Part shown: one piece after another, positions 1 through 9,969 of the stretch
Layout of the letters: each line of letters starts with the position of its first letter
Numbering within the stretch: the stretch's first letter is position 1
Source: a bacterium
GTDB taxonomy: Bacteria; Auribacterota; Tritonobacteria; UBA1439
Direction of reading: 5' to 3'
Assembly: GCA_028716845.1 (NCBI GenBank)
Contig: JAQUPF010000011.1
Span: 1 to 64,000, forward strand
DNA: 64,000 bases
The notes under the pieces: generated by a model
What the model was told of the DNA's origin: nothing
The model's database searches: none
The model's input: only the letters and a program-made list of their open reading frames with translations
Made by a program: the position numbers and the translations under genes

Positions 1-3000
1 CACCACATGATCATCCCCCCCATCGAAGGACAGGGCCCCTCCCCCTATGCCGCCAGTCCACGTGGGCGCGTTCCGAGGCGTCGCCTCACATGCCGGCATC
101 AGTCCCCCATCCCTCCCGTTCCCCGAACTGTCGACCGCGACGCATCCCGACTCTTCATTGAACCTCCAATATCCGACCGGAGGCATCGGCATGGCGGTCC
201 CGGTCGGCGTGGGCGTGGGAGTGCCCGACCACGCATCGGTGGGAGTCGCCGTAGGAGACGGCTCCACTGTCTCCGTCGGCGTGCAGGTGGGCGTTGACGT
301 CGGCACCTCCGTCGGCGTCGGCGTGGGGGTCGGACCCGACGTCGGCGTGGCCGTCGGCGTCGGCGGCACAATCAGCTCCACCGATGTCGCATAGTCGAGG
401 AACCTGTTCGGATCATTGTACGGCACATCCACGGGCTCCCGCGCGATGTAGTGCGGCGCCCATGTCCCCATGGCCGCATTATCGAGGCCTGCATCCTCGT
501 ACGTGGCGCCGTCGATGGCGACGTACAACTCTCTCTCCTGACTGCTCTCCACACGCGGAAAATGCACATTGATCACGCTGCCGTCGCGGCAGGTCAGCGC
601 GAGCGCAAAATACTCACGCACCACCGCGTCTTCGGACGTCGATACCTTTACTTTCACGATGTCCGGCTCGTTTGCGATCTGACCGGGGGTATAGGCCGGA
701 ACACCTCCGTCCAGCACAAACTCCCCTATCTTGTCTCCACCCGTGAAGAACTCCCACTGAATAACCCCCTCCCTCGGCGGCCAATTGATGTGGGTGAGCT
801 CCACCGCGGGCAGCGAATCCAGCACCAGAGGAACGGGGGGATCGCTGATGTCCTCATACGTGCTGTCCTTGTCCGTCATCCACGACCGATACGCCAGATC
901 AAATGCAGCGTCTGCGGCAATGCGGATCTCTCCGCTCGACACCGCGTTCTCGCCGTGCAGGAAGAACGCCAGCCGCAACTCGAGAATCTCGGTCCCCTCG
1001 GGCAGCTCAACCGTGCCGCTCTCACGGATCGGATCGCCGAGACAGCTCCCTCCGCCATCATACGCCTGCACACTGTGGAACCCGCCCCTGTCTACCGAAA
1101 GGAACGATTCCCCCTCTCCGACCTTCAGCCAGACGCCGCCCGACCGATCATCACCCAGGATCCGCTCGCCCGGATTGTTGTTCGCAAGATCCACAAGGAT
1201 CCTCGCCTCATTGCCGGTGAACGAGACGACCTCGATGGCCGCCTCCGGCGCGGGATAGTCCATGTCGTCACCGACGAAACCCTCGTCCACGCCGGAGTAC
1301 TCACTGAAGGCTTCTTCATATGGTATAGCGATAGCGCCGCTGTACGAGGTCGGATAGGGACTCTCTTCTGCCCCGGCGATACATGCCTCTATCTGCCTCC
1401 TCCAGCCGACCGGTGTCATCTCAACTATATCGGCCCACGCATCTTGATATACAGGACGGTTCGGAGGGAAATGCTCGGGCGCCGTGGCGGAGAATCGGTA
1501 CAGCGATGTGCCTGCCTCATTGAAATAAACAACGGAGGCCAATGGAAGGCCCCTGCTGAGAAGTAGTGGAATGGCGTTAGGATTGTCGGGAGAAAAAGGA
1601 GATTCCCGAAGTCCGAATCCGTAAATGTCATCCTTTTCATAATTCCCATCGTCGACTTTGTTGATAAAACGAATAGGATTCATTGCCGCACCATGTGTTA
1701 GATAATGCCCTCCGGCGCCCATGGCGGTTATGGATTCATTTGTAATCTTCTTCGTGTAAGAATTATAACTGTTCACATGGAGGAACCCGTCTTCATAGGG
1801 AGAAAAGGGAATGCCCTCCATCTCCTCCGGCGATGAACGCCATAAATCCTCTCTCCCGTCTCCGTACGACCCGTACACCATCGGCATGATGGTGTCCACA
1901 TGCGTCTCTTCCACAAGCGCTCTGTAAAGATGTATGTCCTCGGGCCAGCAGTGCGCCGTGAAGATCAGGTCCGGCGGCACGTTCAGGTTTTGATAGAGAT
2001 TGAACATCTCCTCCCATACGCCTTGATCGATCGCATGCTCAAAAACGATTGTGATACCGTCAAATTCACTATCAGCATCGACGGCATCGTTATACTTGAT
2101 CACGGCGCCGATACAATCTTGATTACATTTGATCCAATTTCTATCAGAGTCGCAGGTTGGGTAATAGTATTCGTCCGGGCAACCTATATAATCCCCTATT
2201 GAATTGTTATTTACAATCGCGTGGACTTGCATTCCCTTCTCATGTGCTTCGCGGATAAAATCTTGTAAACCGTCATAGTCCCAGTCCCAGCCACCACAAT
2301 CATAACACCAATCCTCCGTCGTGAGGAAAACGTGCTTGACCCCCCTCTCCGCAAGCAATTCAGCTGTGTTGTAACTGAATTCCGCATCTTTAAGATCGAC
2401 CGTCCGGCCCTCCGATATCTGTACGCCGTCACCATATTCCAGCACCGCCTCATCATGTTGCCTGAGCCCATATAGCCATTCCACCTCGCTCGCGCTCAAC
2501 TCCCTGTCGAATATGTTCACCTCGTCAATGATCCCGTCGAAATGCCAGTTGGGATTGCCGCCGTCATACGCGCCGCATCCGATGTACATCGGGTCGGTCG
2601 ACCCATGGTACACCGCTTCGTATTCACTCTCACTGGCCTGCTTCACCCCGTTGACGTACATCTTCACGACGGTCCCGTCACCGCCCCACGTCACCACAAG
2701 GTGGTACCAGCGATCAGCCTCCATCTTGCTGTTGCTGATCACGCATCCCTCATCCTGCTCATTGAAGGTGAACAAGATCCGCTGATACACATCATGATTG
2801 GCGAACAGGTTCCAGTTCGGCCACTCGGAATACCCCCCGCTAATCGAATCCCTCCCCTTCCCCATCAGCACCACGTGATCATCACCGACGGTGGCCGCCT
2901 TCGCCCACAACGAGATCGTGAACGGCCTACTCAAATCGAACACACCTGTCGGGTCGTCCACATGTACATGATCCTCGTCCCCGGCGAATTTCAGCGCCGT

Positions 3001-3906
3001 GCCCTTCACACCATCAACCCAGCAATTCGACTCGCACGGCTCCATGTTTACCAGCACGCCATCCCTGCCGTTCTCCAAATCGTCATGCGCCGTGCAGCCG
3101 ATCCCCTCGTCAAACCGCCACCGGCCCGCAGTCAGATAGTACCTGTCACGCACCTCCTGCGCGCTTATCTCCCTCCCCAGCACCTCCACCTCGTCGATGA
3201 TCCCATCGAAATGCCAGTTGGGATTGTCGCCGTCATACGCCCCGCATCCGATGTACATCGGGTCGGTCGACCCATGGTACACCGATGTGTATCTACTCGC
3301 ACGATCCTGGATCACCCCGTCCACGTACATCTTCACCCGCGTCCCGTCACCGCCCCACGTCACCACGATGTGGTACCAGCGATCAGCCTCCATCTTGCTA
3401 TTGCTGATCGCACATCCCTCATCCTGCTCGTTGAAGGTGAACATGATCCGCTGATACCCGTCGTGATTGGCGAACAGATTCCAGTTCGGCCATTCGGAAT
3501 ACCCCCCGCTGATCGAATCCCTCCCCTTCCCCATCAGCACCACGTGATCATCACCGACGGTGGCCGCCTTCGCCCACAACGAGAGCGTGAACGGACCGTT
3601 CAAATCGAATGCCGCTCCCGCATCCTCCACCACCACATGATCATCAACTACAGGTTCCTCCGTTCCATTGAACTCCAGCGCCCCGCCCTGCACGCCACCT
3701 ACCCAGCATTCTTCCGTGTCCATATTGACCAACACGCCATCCCTGCCGTTCCCCGAACTGTCGACCGCGAGGCACCCCGACTCTTCGTTCAATCTCCAAT
3801 GGGCAAGCAGGTCCTGCGCGTGCGCGGGAGTCCGCTGCAGCGTACTGAGGAGGATTACAGCCAAGGTGCTGCTTGCAATGCCGTACTTGCCGGTGAAAAG
3901 ATTCAT
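1..3906 (-). CDS. Secreted multi-LamG protein with TIM-barrel-like core (paralogue 1, 3' end beyond window)
   Basis: The frame is open for all 1302 codons from the ATG at 3906 to the window edge, so the C-terminus is missing. A strong Shine-Dalgarno (AGGAGG) lies about 8 nt upstream. Residues 1-31 form a Sec signal peptide ending near AHA. Two LamG/concanavalin-like lectin domains follow (about 32-265 and 266-480), each with WRxxE and SLWAKA-type strands. About 490-840 is a TIM-barrel-like region resembling GH18-type folds: FDGITIVFE near 613-621 and MPMVYG near 674. Relative to GH18 DGxDxDxE, the first Asp and final Glu are kept and the middle Asps are lost. A beta-rich region, a Pro/Thr linker (about 1180-1239) and the start of a third LamG domain follow. 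It probably acts outside the cell, binding or processing glycans. A GEMM-I riboswitch precedes it. Its G+C looks lower than downstream genes. Specific function unknown. Confidence 0.85.
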   Translation of the reverse strand, partial: MNLFTGKYGIASSTLAVILLSTLQRTPAHAQDLLAHWRLNEESGCLAVDSSGNGRDGVLVNMDTEECWVGGVQGGALEFNGTEEPVVDDHVVVEDAGAAFDLNGPFTLSLWAKAATVGDDHVVLMGKGRDSISGGYSEWPNWNLFANHDGYQRIMFTFNEQDEGCAISNSKMEADRWYHIVVTWGGDGTRVKMYVDGVIQDRASRYTSVYHGSTDPMYIGCGAYDGDNPNWHFDGIIDEVEVLGREISAQEVRDRYYLTAGRWRFDEGIGCTAHDDLENGRDGVLVNMEPCESNCWVDGVKGTALKFAGDEDHVHVDDPTGVFDLSRPFTISLWAKAATVGDDHVVLMGKGRDSISGGYSEWPNWNLFANHDVYQRILFTFNEQDEGCVISNSKMEADRWYHLVVTWGGDGTVVKMYVNGVKQASESEYEAVYHGSTDPMYIGCGAYDGGNPNWHFDGIIDEVNIFDRELSASEVEWLYGLRQHDEAVLEYGDGVQISEGRTVDLKDAEFSYNTAELLAERGVKHVFLTTEDWCYDCGGWDWDYDGLQDFIREAHEKGMQVHAIVNNNSIGDYIGCPDEYYYPTCDSDRNWIKCNQDCIGAVIKYNDAVDADSEFDGITIVFEHAIDQGVWEEMFNLYQNLNVPPDLIFTAHCWPEDIHLYRALVEETHVDTIMPMVYGSYGDGREDLWRSSPEEMEGIPFSPYEDGFLHVNSYNSYTKKITNESITAMGAGGHYLTHGAAMNPIRFINKVDDGNYEKDDIYGFGLRESPFSPDNPNAIPLLLSRGLPLASVVYFNEAGTSLYRFSATAPEHFPPNRPVYQDAWADIVEMTPVGWRRQIEACIAGAEESPYPTSYSGAIAIPYEEAFSEYSGVDEGFVGDDMDYPAPEAAIEVVSFTGNEARILVDLANNNPGERILGDDRSGGVWLKVGEGESFLSVDRGGFHSVQAYDGGGSCLGDPIRESGTVELPEGTEILELRLAFFLHGENAVSSGEIRIAADAAFDLAYRSWMTDKDSTYEDISDPPVPLVLDSLPAVELTHINWPPREGVIQWEFFTGGDKIGEFVLDGGVPAYTPGQIANEPDIVKVKVSTSEDAVVREYFALALTCRDGSVINVHFPRVESSQERELYVAIDGATYEDAGLDNAAMGTWAPHYIAREPVDVPYNDPNRFLDYATSVELIVPPTPTATPTSGPTPTPTPTEVPTSTPTCTPTETVEPSPTATPTDAWSGTPTPTPTGTAMPMPPVGYWRFNEESGCVAVDSSGNGRDGGLMPACEATPRNAPTWTGGIGGGALSFDGGDDHVV
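189..370 (-). repeat. Low-complexity Pro/Thr-linker coding repeat
   Basis: An approximate hexamer repeat (CCGACG/CCCACG on the minus strand) encodes a PTPTATPT-like linker in the LamG paralogue 1 protein. It separates the catalytic-like part from the C-terminal LamG domain. Such linkers are typical of secreted modular proteins, and the DNA is prone to length variation by slippage. Confidence 0.75.
2521..3620 (-). repeat. 669-bp internal direct repeat encoding LamG domains 1 and 2
   Basis: Sequence at about 2521-2955 recurs at about 3190-3624 with high identity and an offset of 669 bp (223 codons). Matching landmarks are the block around 2581 (GATGTACATCGGG) and that at 3250. The repeat corresponds to the two N-terminal LamG domains and indicates an intragenic domain duplication that is recent or has been homogenised. 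Confidence 0.85.
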
Positions 3907-4066
3907 CAGGTCCCCCTCCTATCTTGAAGGATGGTCGTCAACTGACGCACTTTCCGCTTCGCCCTTTCCGGGACGGCGAGAAAAGGCGGATCTCGGTGTT
4001 CAGTTCTTTGAAGCGCAATTCCAGTGTGTGATTACCCTGGCGACTTGCTTCGGTTCTCCGTACGCC

Positions 4067-4114
4067 AAAAAAAATAACCGGGCTGCCGAATTCTCAACAC
4101 CTTCGGCAGCCCGG
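4067..4114 (-). terminator. Intrinsic terminator in the leader of LamG paralogue 1 (riboswitch expression platform)
   Basis: On the minus strand a perfect 13-bp stem (CCGGGCTGCCGAA at 4114-4102 pairing with 4090-4078) closes an 11-nt loop and is followed by TTATTTTTTTT (4077-4067). The 5' arm is the same sequence that forms the 3' strand of the GEMM-I aptamer, so aptamer and terminator folds are mutually exclusive. Confidence 0.88.
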
Positions 4115-4203
4115 CCATCTTCCCCGCGCATCACCACCGCCACTTGAGGGGTAAGATCCGTGGCTTTGCGTCGCCCGGTCTCCCGGGTTTTGCCTTTATC
4201 GAA
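4102..4203 (-). promoter_or_regulatory. GEMM-I (cyclic-di-GMP-I class) riboswitch aptamer, copy 1
   Basis: Read on the minus strand, the leader shows GGCAAAACC, a CCCGG/CCGGG helix capped by a GAGA (GNRA) tetraloop, then GACGCAAAGCC. A second helix follows (ATCTT-a-CCCC with GGGGAAGAT), then GGCCGGGCTGCCGAA. Outer TTCG/CGAA bases can close it. This order and these conserved blocks match the GEMM-I motif. The base aligning with position 20 of the V. cholerae Vc2 aptamer appears to be G (c-di-GMP type rather than cGAMP type), although one extra A makes that alignment uncertain. Because the 3' strand is shared with the terminator arm, ligand binding is predicted to prevent termination (ON switch) for the LamG gene. 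Confidence 0.88.
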
Positions 4204-4212
4204 TTAATTTAT

Positions 4213-4241
4213 ATCCTGCTATGACTCACTAGTTATGTCAA
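4213..4241 (-). promoter_or_regulatory. Sigma70-like promoter for LamG paralogue 1
   Basis: Perfect -35 TTGACA (4241-4236), a 17-bp spacer and a weaker -10 CAGGAT (4218-4213), just upstream of the riboswitch aptamer. An A/T-rich tract lies upstream of the -35 box and could act as an UP element. The same arrangement is found before paralogue 2. Confidence 0.6.
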
Positions 4242-4377
4242 TATCTTTTTAAATATTTTTCCGCCATCATGTATCCCTTCAGCCGTCGCTACCTCGCATG
4301 TAATGAGCGTATATCTTGATCGGTGGAAATACCGCGCTCATGCGATGTACGAAGGACGAAGGACGAACGACGAATTG

Positions 4378-4656
4378 CGTGTACAGGATCCGCGTCCATC
4401 CGCGGCAGAAATGCTGTTTCTTCCGGCTGCAATCAGATCCGCGTGAATCCGCAATAATCCGCGTGCATCCGCGGTGAATTGTTTCTTCGCGCTCTCGGCT
4501 ATCAACTTCCCGCTGCGGGCGGATCCGTGGAGATCCGCAATGATCCGCGGCAATCCGTGGTGGATTGGTTCTTCGCGCTCTCGGCTATCAACTCCCCGCC
4601 GCGGTCGTATCCGTGGAGATCCGTGATGATCCGTGGGGATCCGTGGTGGATTGGTT
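4378..4656. repeat. Decamer repeat array (ATCCGYGNNN units)
   Basis: Gene-free stretch made of degenerate 10-bp units, e.g. from 4611: atccgtggag, atccgtgatg, atccgtgggg, atccgtggtgg. It includes two right-hand ends of the form CCGTGGTGGATTGGTTCTTC. It lies next to the clpB fragment and is the copy of the array found downstream of the intact clpB. Confidence 0.8.
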
Positions 4657-4673
4657 CTTCGACATGGACGGCG

Positions 4674-4836
4674 TCAGGACGCCTTCCGGAAGGTGAACCC
4701 GCCGCGGGCGTCCGCGTCCACCTCGACCGCGTCCCCCTCGCGGAACTCCCCCTCGAGGACCTTGAGGGCGAGCGGATCCTGGACGGCGCGCTGGATGACC
4801 CGCTTGAGCGGCCGGGCGCCGTAGACCGGGTCGAAG
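4674..4836 (-). pseudogene. Duplicated 3' fragment of clpB
   Basis: This 163-bp segment is identical, as far as I can see, to 10427-10589, the last 53 codons plus stop of clpB. It begins at the codons for [11 protein letters not shown] and ends with FTFRKAS-stop. Identity ends abruptly at 4836/4837, where the sequence joins the 3' flank of LamG paralogue 2. It has no start and is a remnant marking one breakpoint of the tandem duplication. Confidence 0.92.
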
Positions 4837-4867
4837 TACCCCATCCATCTGTTATTGGAAAACGGCG

Positions 4868-7800
4868 CTATTGGGCAGGCTCCAGGTTGTACCCGTACTG
4901 CATCTGGCCGTTATAGAAAATGTACGCGTGCGCCACGAGCGCCCCCGTCGCACCATCATGGCTTACCCTGATCGAACCGCAGTCGAACCCAGGCGGGAAG
5001 TACTCGAAAAAGCCCCGCGACACGACGCCATGAGGCGCGATCGTGAAATCAACCGGCGGCGATACCTGCCCGTCGAGGTTCGTCAGCGTCACCGTCCCAT
5101 TCACCACCGCCGATGTGGTGTTCGCAATGTAAAGCACCGTGTCGTTCTGCTCCTCCTGTCGCCACGTCCAGTACCACGCACCATACAGGGGGCCTGCAGT
5201 CGCATGGACAGGTTCCAAGTTGTACCCGTACTGCATCTGGCCGTTATAGAAAATGTACGCGTGCGCCACGAGCGCCCCCGCCGCACCATCATGGCTTACC
5301 CTGATCGAACCGCACTCGAACCCAGGCGGGAAGTACTCGAAAAAGCCCCGCGACACGACGCCATGAGGCGCGATCGTGAAATCAACCGGCGGCGATACCT
5401 GCCCGTCGAGGTTCGTCAGCGTCACCGTCCCACTCACCACCGCCGATGTGGTGTTCGCAATGTAAAGCACCGTGTCGTTCTGCTCCTCCTGTCGCCACGT
5501 CCAGTACCACGCACCGCATAGTTGTTCGGGATACGAAAATACATGAGCCGCATATTCATTCTTAAGGAACTTATCGGGGTTATGATAGGGAATGTCTATC
5601 GGGTCTCTGGATATGTAGTGTGGAGCCCATGCACTCTGTGCACAGTTCGCGAGGGCCTGATCGTAATGGGTTGATCCATCAATCGCAACATACATTTCTC
5701 GTTGGGTCTTTGCCCAAGGATAATGCACATGGATTACGCTGCCATCCTCGCATGTGATTGCAAGCAGGAAATCTGCTGGAACATATCCACCGCCTGACAT
5801 GGCCACTCGCACTCTCATCGGCGCCGGGGCAGTATCCAATCCTTTGGCATAGGATGGCTCCCCATTGGTCAGGGTGAATGTTCCCAAAGTTCTTTCCTCA
5901 GCCCCTTCCATAACATAAAAGGTCCAGGTGATAGTACCTGCCCCTGGAGGTTCGGGGCGATTGACAGCCGTCAATGCAACATTTCTTATCGATCCTATGA
6001 CTAATGGAATCGGGTTCAAGCCAATATCTTCGAATGTGCTGTCTTTATCGGTCATCCAGGAACGGTAATAAAGTGTGAACGGTGCTTCGATGCGAATGTC
6101 GCCGCTCGTTACCGTATGCTGTCCCGGCAGGAAGAACGCCCTTCGCAATTCCATTATCTTCGCATCTTCTGGGACGGACTCCCCTGGGAGCACAGGTTCA
6201 CCCATTGGGGTTCGAGAACCATCATACATTTGGATGCTGTGGAAATCCCCATGTTCCGCTAAGAGGAAGCATCCTTCTCCGACAAGCTCTAAATAGACCC
6301 CGCTGGAACGGTCATCTCCCACGATAGCCTCTTCCGGATTATTGTTGATCAACTTAACACGAATGGTGGCCATGCCATTGTCCCATGAGATCACTTCGAT
6401 CCGAGTATCCGGTTCCGGATATACGTTGTCATCCGGCAGTGCGCCCTCATCGAACAATGCCCTCTCCATCCCGATAAATGAATCCCCACAGCCAACCTCA
6501 TCGGCACCTCTTTGACTTTTAATCGTGCTGCGGCGTGTGCATATCACGCCGGATTCACGTACGTCGTACCAGTGCTCAGGATCATCATTCTTCTCAAAGC
6601 GATATACACTCACTCCTGATTCATTGCAGTACCACGCGCCATGAAAGGAGAACTCTTCGCTTGATGAAAGCATGGGTATTCCATACGGGTTATTCGGATT
6701 AAAGGCACCATAATGACCCTCATCGTCTAAATCTTCGATATGGCCGATACTGAATTCAGGATGGAGCCAGAGCGGTCCAGAATACGATCTACTAAGTTTG
6801 ATATAAGCTTCACAATTAGGTCCACTCCAAAGTAAATATCCTTCAGGCCCCATATTGTAGAATGCGCGCTTTGTCCATGAACGGTAGAAATCGTAACTAT
6901 CGTGAATCGGCATCCCTTCTCTGTAGGCGATATTGCCACAACCCCACCCAAATGTGATGAATGATTCGGGCATTACTCCATCAAGGTGAGTTTCTGTTAA
7001 GACTCCCTCTTTTTCGCAATGCGTTACCCAGCTCCAGAGTGTGAAATATAGATCCGGGGGCACATGGAGATTCCTAAAGAAACTCAGCATGGTGTCAGTG
7101 TCTCCAGCCCCCTCATATTGGATAACTATTCCATCAATCTTCTCGGAGTCCCTCTCACATACTTTGTTATAGTCCACAAGCGCATCTATGAATTGTTGAT
7201 TGAACTCAACTCCGCCATGAGGGGATAGACTCCGATATGTCGTCCAACCCTTGTAATTGTTAAGTACAAAGGCATGGATCTTGATGTCATGCTGATGTGC
7301 TCGCACGTACAATTCCTTTAGATCCCCATAATCAGGAGCACCCGGTATTCCCCACTCCTCGGCGCGAAGAATAATCTGTTTGATCCCCTCTCTCGCGAGA
7401 TCGTCCACGAGTTCTTCCTCATGGCCGATGAATTCTTCACCGGATAAGAGCAGCCAAGGACTCTTGGCCAATGGCCCAATTCTCCTCAGCGCACTATGCC
7501 ATCTAATTTCATCGTGGCTGAGTTCTCTGTGGTAAATCATTACCTCGTCGATGGCACCGTTGAAATGCCATTGGGGAGGATCGTAGCACTCTGCACCGCT
7601 CCCGACATTAATATCGCCGCCTGAGGGAAGCAATCCTGAAGGAGACTGAGCCGATTCTGCGGCCGCATTGCCGTTGATATACATTCTAACCTTATTGGTT
7701 CCGCCACCCCATGATATCGCTATGTGATACCACTCCCCCGGCTCCATTTCTAAGCCGCTTTGCACAAGGCAGCTTTCCTCGCCGAACATGAACACCAGCT

Positions 7801-9634
7801 GGTCATCGATATTCGTGTATTTGGCGAAGAGCGTCCAGACAGGCCATCCGGACTCATCACGCTTGCACACGAGAGCGGCGTGCTGGTTCTCCTGAAAAGA
7901 AACCGCTTTCGCCCATAAGGACAGCGTGAAAGGTGTCCTGAATTCAAAATCCGACTCGTTATCGGCAACCGCAATATACTCACCCGGTTCAAAGATCATA
8001 GCCTGCCCGACAATGTGTTCTTGAATCCGTTTCGGGGATGTAATCGGGCAGTTCGGCATCAGCATGCCGTCATGGGCGTTGGGGGAACCATCCAGCACCA
8101 AACATCCATCACTTTCCTCAAATGCCCACCGTGCGCCTATCATACAATACTTGTCGATAATCTCGACTGGGCTGAGCCTGCGATCGTATAGCTCGACCTC
8201 ATCGATGATTCCATTGAAATGCCAAGAAGGGGTGTTATGATCTCCCGATGCGCATCCGATGTACAGAGCGTCTGTCGAGCCGATAGACTCTGCCTCATAC
8301 GGCTCAGCGGACTCATCTTGGAGAACGCCGTTTACGTATAAGAGGACATGATTCCCGGCCCCACCCCAAGTGACTACGATGTGGTGCCACTTGTCGGGCT
8401 CCATCGGCTGGATGCTGCTGACCTCCGCATCATGCTCTCCGTATGTGAACCGAATACTGTTGCCGTCTACGGTCCCTCCCTTGGCGAAGAGATTCCAAGT
8501 GGGCCATTCTGAATAGCCCCCTTCGCTGATAGAATTCCTGCCTTTCCCCATCAAGCCATATGTCTGTGGCAAGAAACCTTCTCCCCGAGGAGAGAGATCC
8601 CATGCCTTTGCCCAGAGAGAGATTGTGAACGCACTGGATAAATCCAGCTTTGCATGGGAATCATCCACACGCAGGTAGTCATCTGTGCCATTGAATGAAA
8701 GCGCCCTGCCTCTTATCACATCTGAATCCAGCCGTGTCGGAGTATTAATAAGCTCTCCATGCAATCCATTCCTCCCAGTATCATAAGCAAGAGAACCGGT
8801 TTCCTCGTCGAATGACCACCGGGAGTATTGAAATTTCTTATACTCGTTATTGATCTCACTCTCGCTCAGCTTCCTAGGGAATACCTTTATATCATCCACA
8901 ATACCGTCAAAGTGCCACTTCGGGCTTGCATCGTCTCCATAGGCAGCGCACCCGACATACACAGGGTCCATGGAGCCATGTGATGTAGCTGTGTAAGGTC
9001 CAGAAGTATTACTCTGCAACGCTCCATCCAGATACATCCTCACAGGAGTGCCGTTCCCACCCCATGTGACTGCAATGTGATGCCATTGGCCCACAATCAT
9101 CGATTGATCACTGTATGCGTACCCCTCCTGTTCACGGAATATAAAAGCTATCTTGCCCCCGAACTGGCAACTCGGATCAACGGCATAAAGGTTCCATGCG
9201 GGCCATTCCTCCCCGCTGATTCCCTTTCCCATAAGCCCTATCCGTTCCCACCAGCACGCCCATTCACCAATACCCCCGTCCTTGGGAGTCAGCGAATATG
9301 CCTTTGCCCAGAGAGAAATTGTGAAGGGAGCATTGAAGTCAAATACTCCAGCGGTGTCGTCTACACCTACATAATCATCATCGCCGTCGAATTCAAGTGC
9401 GCTTCCTTGTATTCCGTTTCCTATCCACGTTGGACTATTCAAAGCACAACTCGGCTCAAGCAATCCCTGCCTGCCGCTCCCTGAACTGTCGCCGGCGACA
9501 CACCCTGATCCCTCGTTGAACCTCCAATGGGCCAAAAGGTCCTGGGATTGTGCATGAGATTGCGGCAGGGCGACGAAGAGGATCATGATAAGTGTCCCAC
9601 ATGCAATGGCGCATTTGCCGGTGAAAAGATTCAT
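4868..9634 (-). CDS. Secreted multi-LamG protein with TIM-barrel-like core (paralogue 2)
   Basis: 1588-residue secreted protein. The ATG at 9634 has the same AGGAGG ribosome site as paralogue 1. A signal peptide covers about residues 1-30. Three LamG lectin-like domains span roughly 30-262, 270-495 and 505-735. About 745-1060 is a TIM-barrel-like region with IDGIVIQYE near 831-839, keeping the first Asp and last Glu of the GH18-type motif but not the middle Asps. Beta-rich segments shared with paralogue 1 follow. The C-terminus is two nearly identical ~100-residue beta-rich repeats (about 1375-1480 and 1486-1588), each starting [13 protein letters not shown]. It is probably an extracellular glycan-binding or glycan-acting protein controlled by the riboswitch at 9830-9931. 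G+C is visibly lower than in the clpB side genes. Enzymatic activity is not demonstrated by the sequence. Confidence 0.88.
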   Translation of the reverse strand: MNLFTGKCAIACGTLIMILFVALPQSHAQSQDLLAHWRFNEGSGCVAGDSSGSGRQGLLEPSCALNSPTWIGNGIQGSALEFDGDDDYVGVDDTAGVFDFNAPFTISLWAKAYSLTPKDGGIGEWACWWERIGLMGKGISGEEWPAWNLYAVDPSCQFGGKIAFIFREQEGYAYSDQSMIVGQWHHIAVTWGGNGTPVRMYLDGALQSNTSGPYTATSHGSMDPVYVGCAAYGDDASPKWHFDGIVDDIKVFPRKLSESEINNEYKKFQYSRWSFDEETGSLAYDTGRNGLHGELINTPTRLDSDVIRGRALSFNGTDDYLRVDDSHAKLDLSSAFTISLWAKAWDLSPRGEGFLPQTYGLMGKGRNSISEGGYSEWPTWNLFAKGGTVDGNSIRFTYGEHDAEVSSIQPMEPDKWHHIVVTWGGAGNHVLLYVNGVLQDESAEPYEAESIGSTDALYIGCASGDHNTPSWHFNGIIDEVELYDRRLSPVEIIDKYCMIGARWAFEESDGCLVLDGSPNAHDGMLMPNCPITSPKRIQEHIVGQAMIFEPGEYIAVADNESDFEFRTPFTLSLWAKAVSFQENQHAALVCKRDESGWPVWTLFAKYTNIDDQLVFMFGEESCLVQSGLEMEPGEWYHIAISWGGGTNKVRMYINGNAAAESAQSPSGLLPSGGDINVGSGAECYDPPQWHFNGAIDEVMIYHRELSHDEIRWHSALRRIGPLAKSPWLLLSGEEFIGHEEELVDDLAREGIKQIILRAEEWGIPGAPDYGDLKELYVRAHQHDIKIHAFVLNNYKGWTTYRSLSPHGGVEFNQQFIDALVDYNKVCERDSEKIDGIVIQYEGAGDTDTMLSFFRNLHVPPDLYFTLWSWVTHCEKEGVLTETHLDGVMPESFITFGWGCGNIAYREGMPIHDSYDFYRSWTKRAFYNMGPEGYLLWSGPNCEAYIKLSRSYSGPLWLHPEFSIGHIEDLDDEGHYGAFNPNNPYGIPMLSSSEEFSFHGAWYCNESGVSVYRFEKNDDPEHWYDVRESGVICTRRSTIKSQRGADEVGCGDSFIGMERALFDEGALPDDNVYPEPDTRIEVISWDNGMATIRVKLINNNPEEAIVGDDRSSGVYLELVGEGCFLLAEHGDFHSIQMYDGSRTPMGEPVLPGESVPEDAKIMELRRAFFLPGQHTVTSGDIRIEAPFTLYYRSWMTDKDSTFEDIGLNPIPLVIGSIRNVALTAVNRPEPPGAGTITWTFYVMEGAEERTLGTFTLTNGEPSYAKGLDTAPAPMRVRVAMSGGGYVPADFLLAITCEDGSVIHVHYPWAKTQREMYVAIDGSTHYDQALANCAQSAWAPHYISRDPIDIPYHNPDKFLKNEYAAHVFSYPEQLCGAWYWTWRQEEQNDTVLYIANTTSAVVSGTVTLTNLDGQVSPPVDFTIAPHGVVSRGFFEYFPPGFECGSIRVSHDGAAGALVAHAYIFYNGQMQYGYNLEPVHATAGPLYGAWYWTWRQEEQNDTVLYIANTTSAVVNGTVTLTNLDGQVSPPVDFTIAPHGVVSRGFFEYFPPGFDCGSIRVSHDGATGALVAHAYIFYNGQMQYGYNLEPAQ
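4880..5516 (-). repeat. 333-bp tandem direct repeat at the 3' end of LamG paralogue 2
   Basis: Two copies (about 4880-5183 and 5213-5516) are offset by 333 bp (111 codons) and differ at only a handful of bases. They encode the two C-terminal beta-rich repeats of the protein, pointing to a very recent or homogenised intragenic duplication. Confidence 0.92.
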
Positions 9635-9794
9635 CAGGTCCCCCTCCTATCTTGAAGGATGGTCGTCAACTGACGCACTTTCCGCTTCGCCCTTTCCGGG
9701 ACGGCGAGAAAAGGCGGATCTCGGTGTTCAGTTCTTTGAAGCGCAATTCCAGTGTGTGATTACCCTGGCGACTTGCTTCGGTTCTCCGTACGCC

Positions 9795-9842
9795 AAAAAA
9801 AATAACCGGGCTGCCGAATTCTCAACACCTTCGGCAGCCCGG
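9795..9842 (-). terminator. Intrinsic terminator in the leader of LamG paralogue 2
   Basis: Same 13-bp perfect stem (9842-9830 with 9818-9806) and TTATTTTTTTT tract as at 4067-4114. The 5' arm overlaps the 3' strand of the upstream GEMM-I aptamer. Confidence 0.88.
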
Positions 9843-9931
9843 CCATCTTCCCCGCGCATCACCACCGCCACTTGAGGGGTAAGATCCGTGGCTTTGCGTC
9901 GCCCGGTCTCCCGGGTTTTGCCTTTATCGAA
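9830..9931 (-). promoter_or_regulatory. GEMM-I (cyclic-di-GMP-I class) riboswitch aptamer, copy 2
   Basis: Identical in all conserved blocks to the copy at 4102-4203: GGCAAAACC, the GAGA-capped CCCGG helix, GACGCAAAGCC, the P3-like helix and GGCCGGGCTGCCGAA. It precedes the terminator and LamG paralogue 2, with the same predicted antitermination logic. Confidence 0.88.
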
Positions 9932-9940
9932 GCAATTTAT

Positions 9941-9969
9941 ATCCTGCTATGACTCACTAGTTATGTCAA
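9941..9969 (-). promoter_or_regulatory. Sigma70-like promoter for LamG paralogue 2
   Basis: TTGACA (9969-9964), 17-bp spacer and CAGGAT (9946-9941), conserved with the promoter of paralogue 1. Confidence 0.6.

Noticed and set aside
4102-4203. cGAMP-specific GEMM-Ib reading of the aptamer
   Set aside because: The base aligning with position 20 of Vc2 appears to be G rather than A, although one additional A in the AAAACC stretch leaves some doubt; not claimed without an alignment.
4378-4656. CRISPR-like array
   Set aside because: Units are about 10 bp and degenerate with no unique 30-40 bp spacers, and no cas gene is present.
4871-5521. Plus-strand frame with two identical halves
   Set aside because: It is the antisense image of the 333-bp repeat in LamG paralogue 2; the minus frame has the signal peptide, ribosome site and domain structure.
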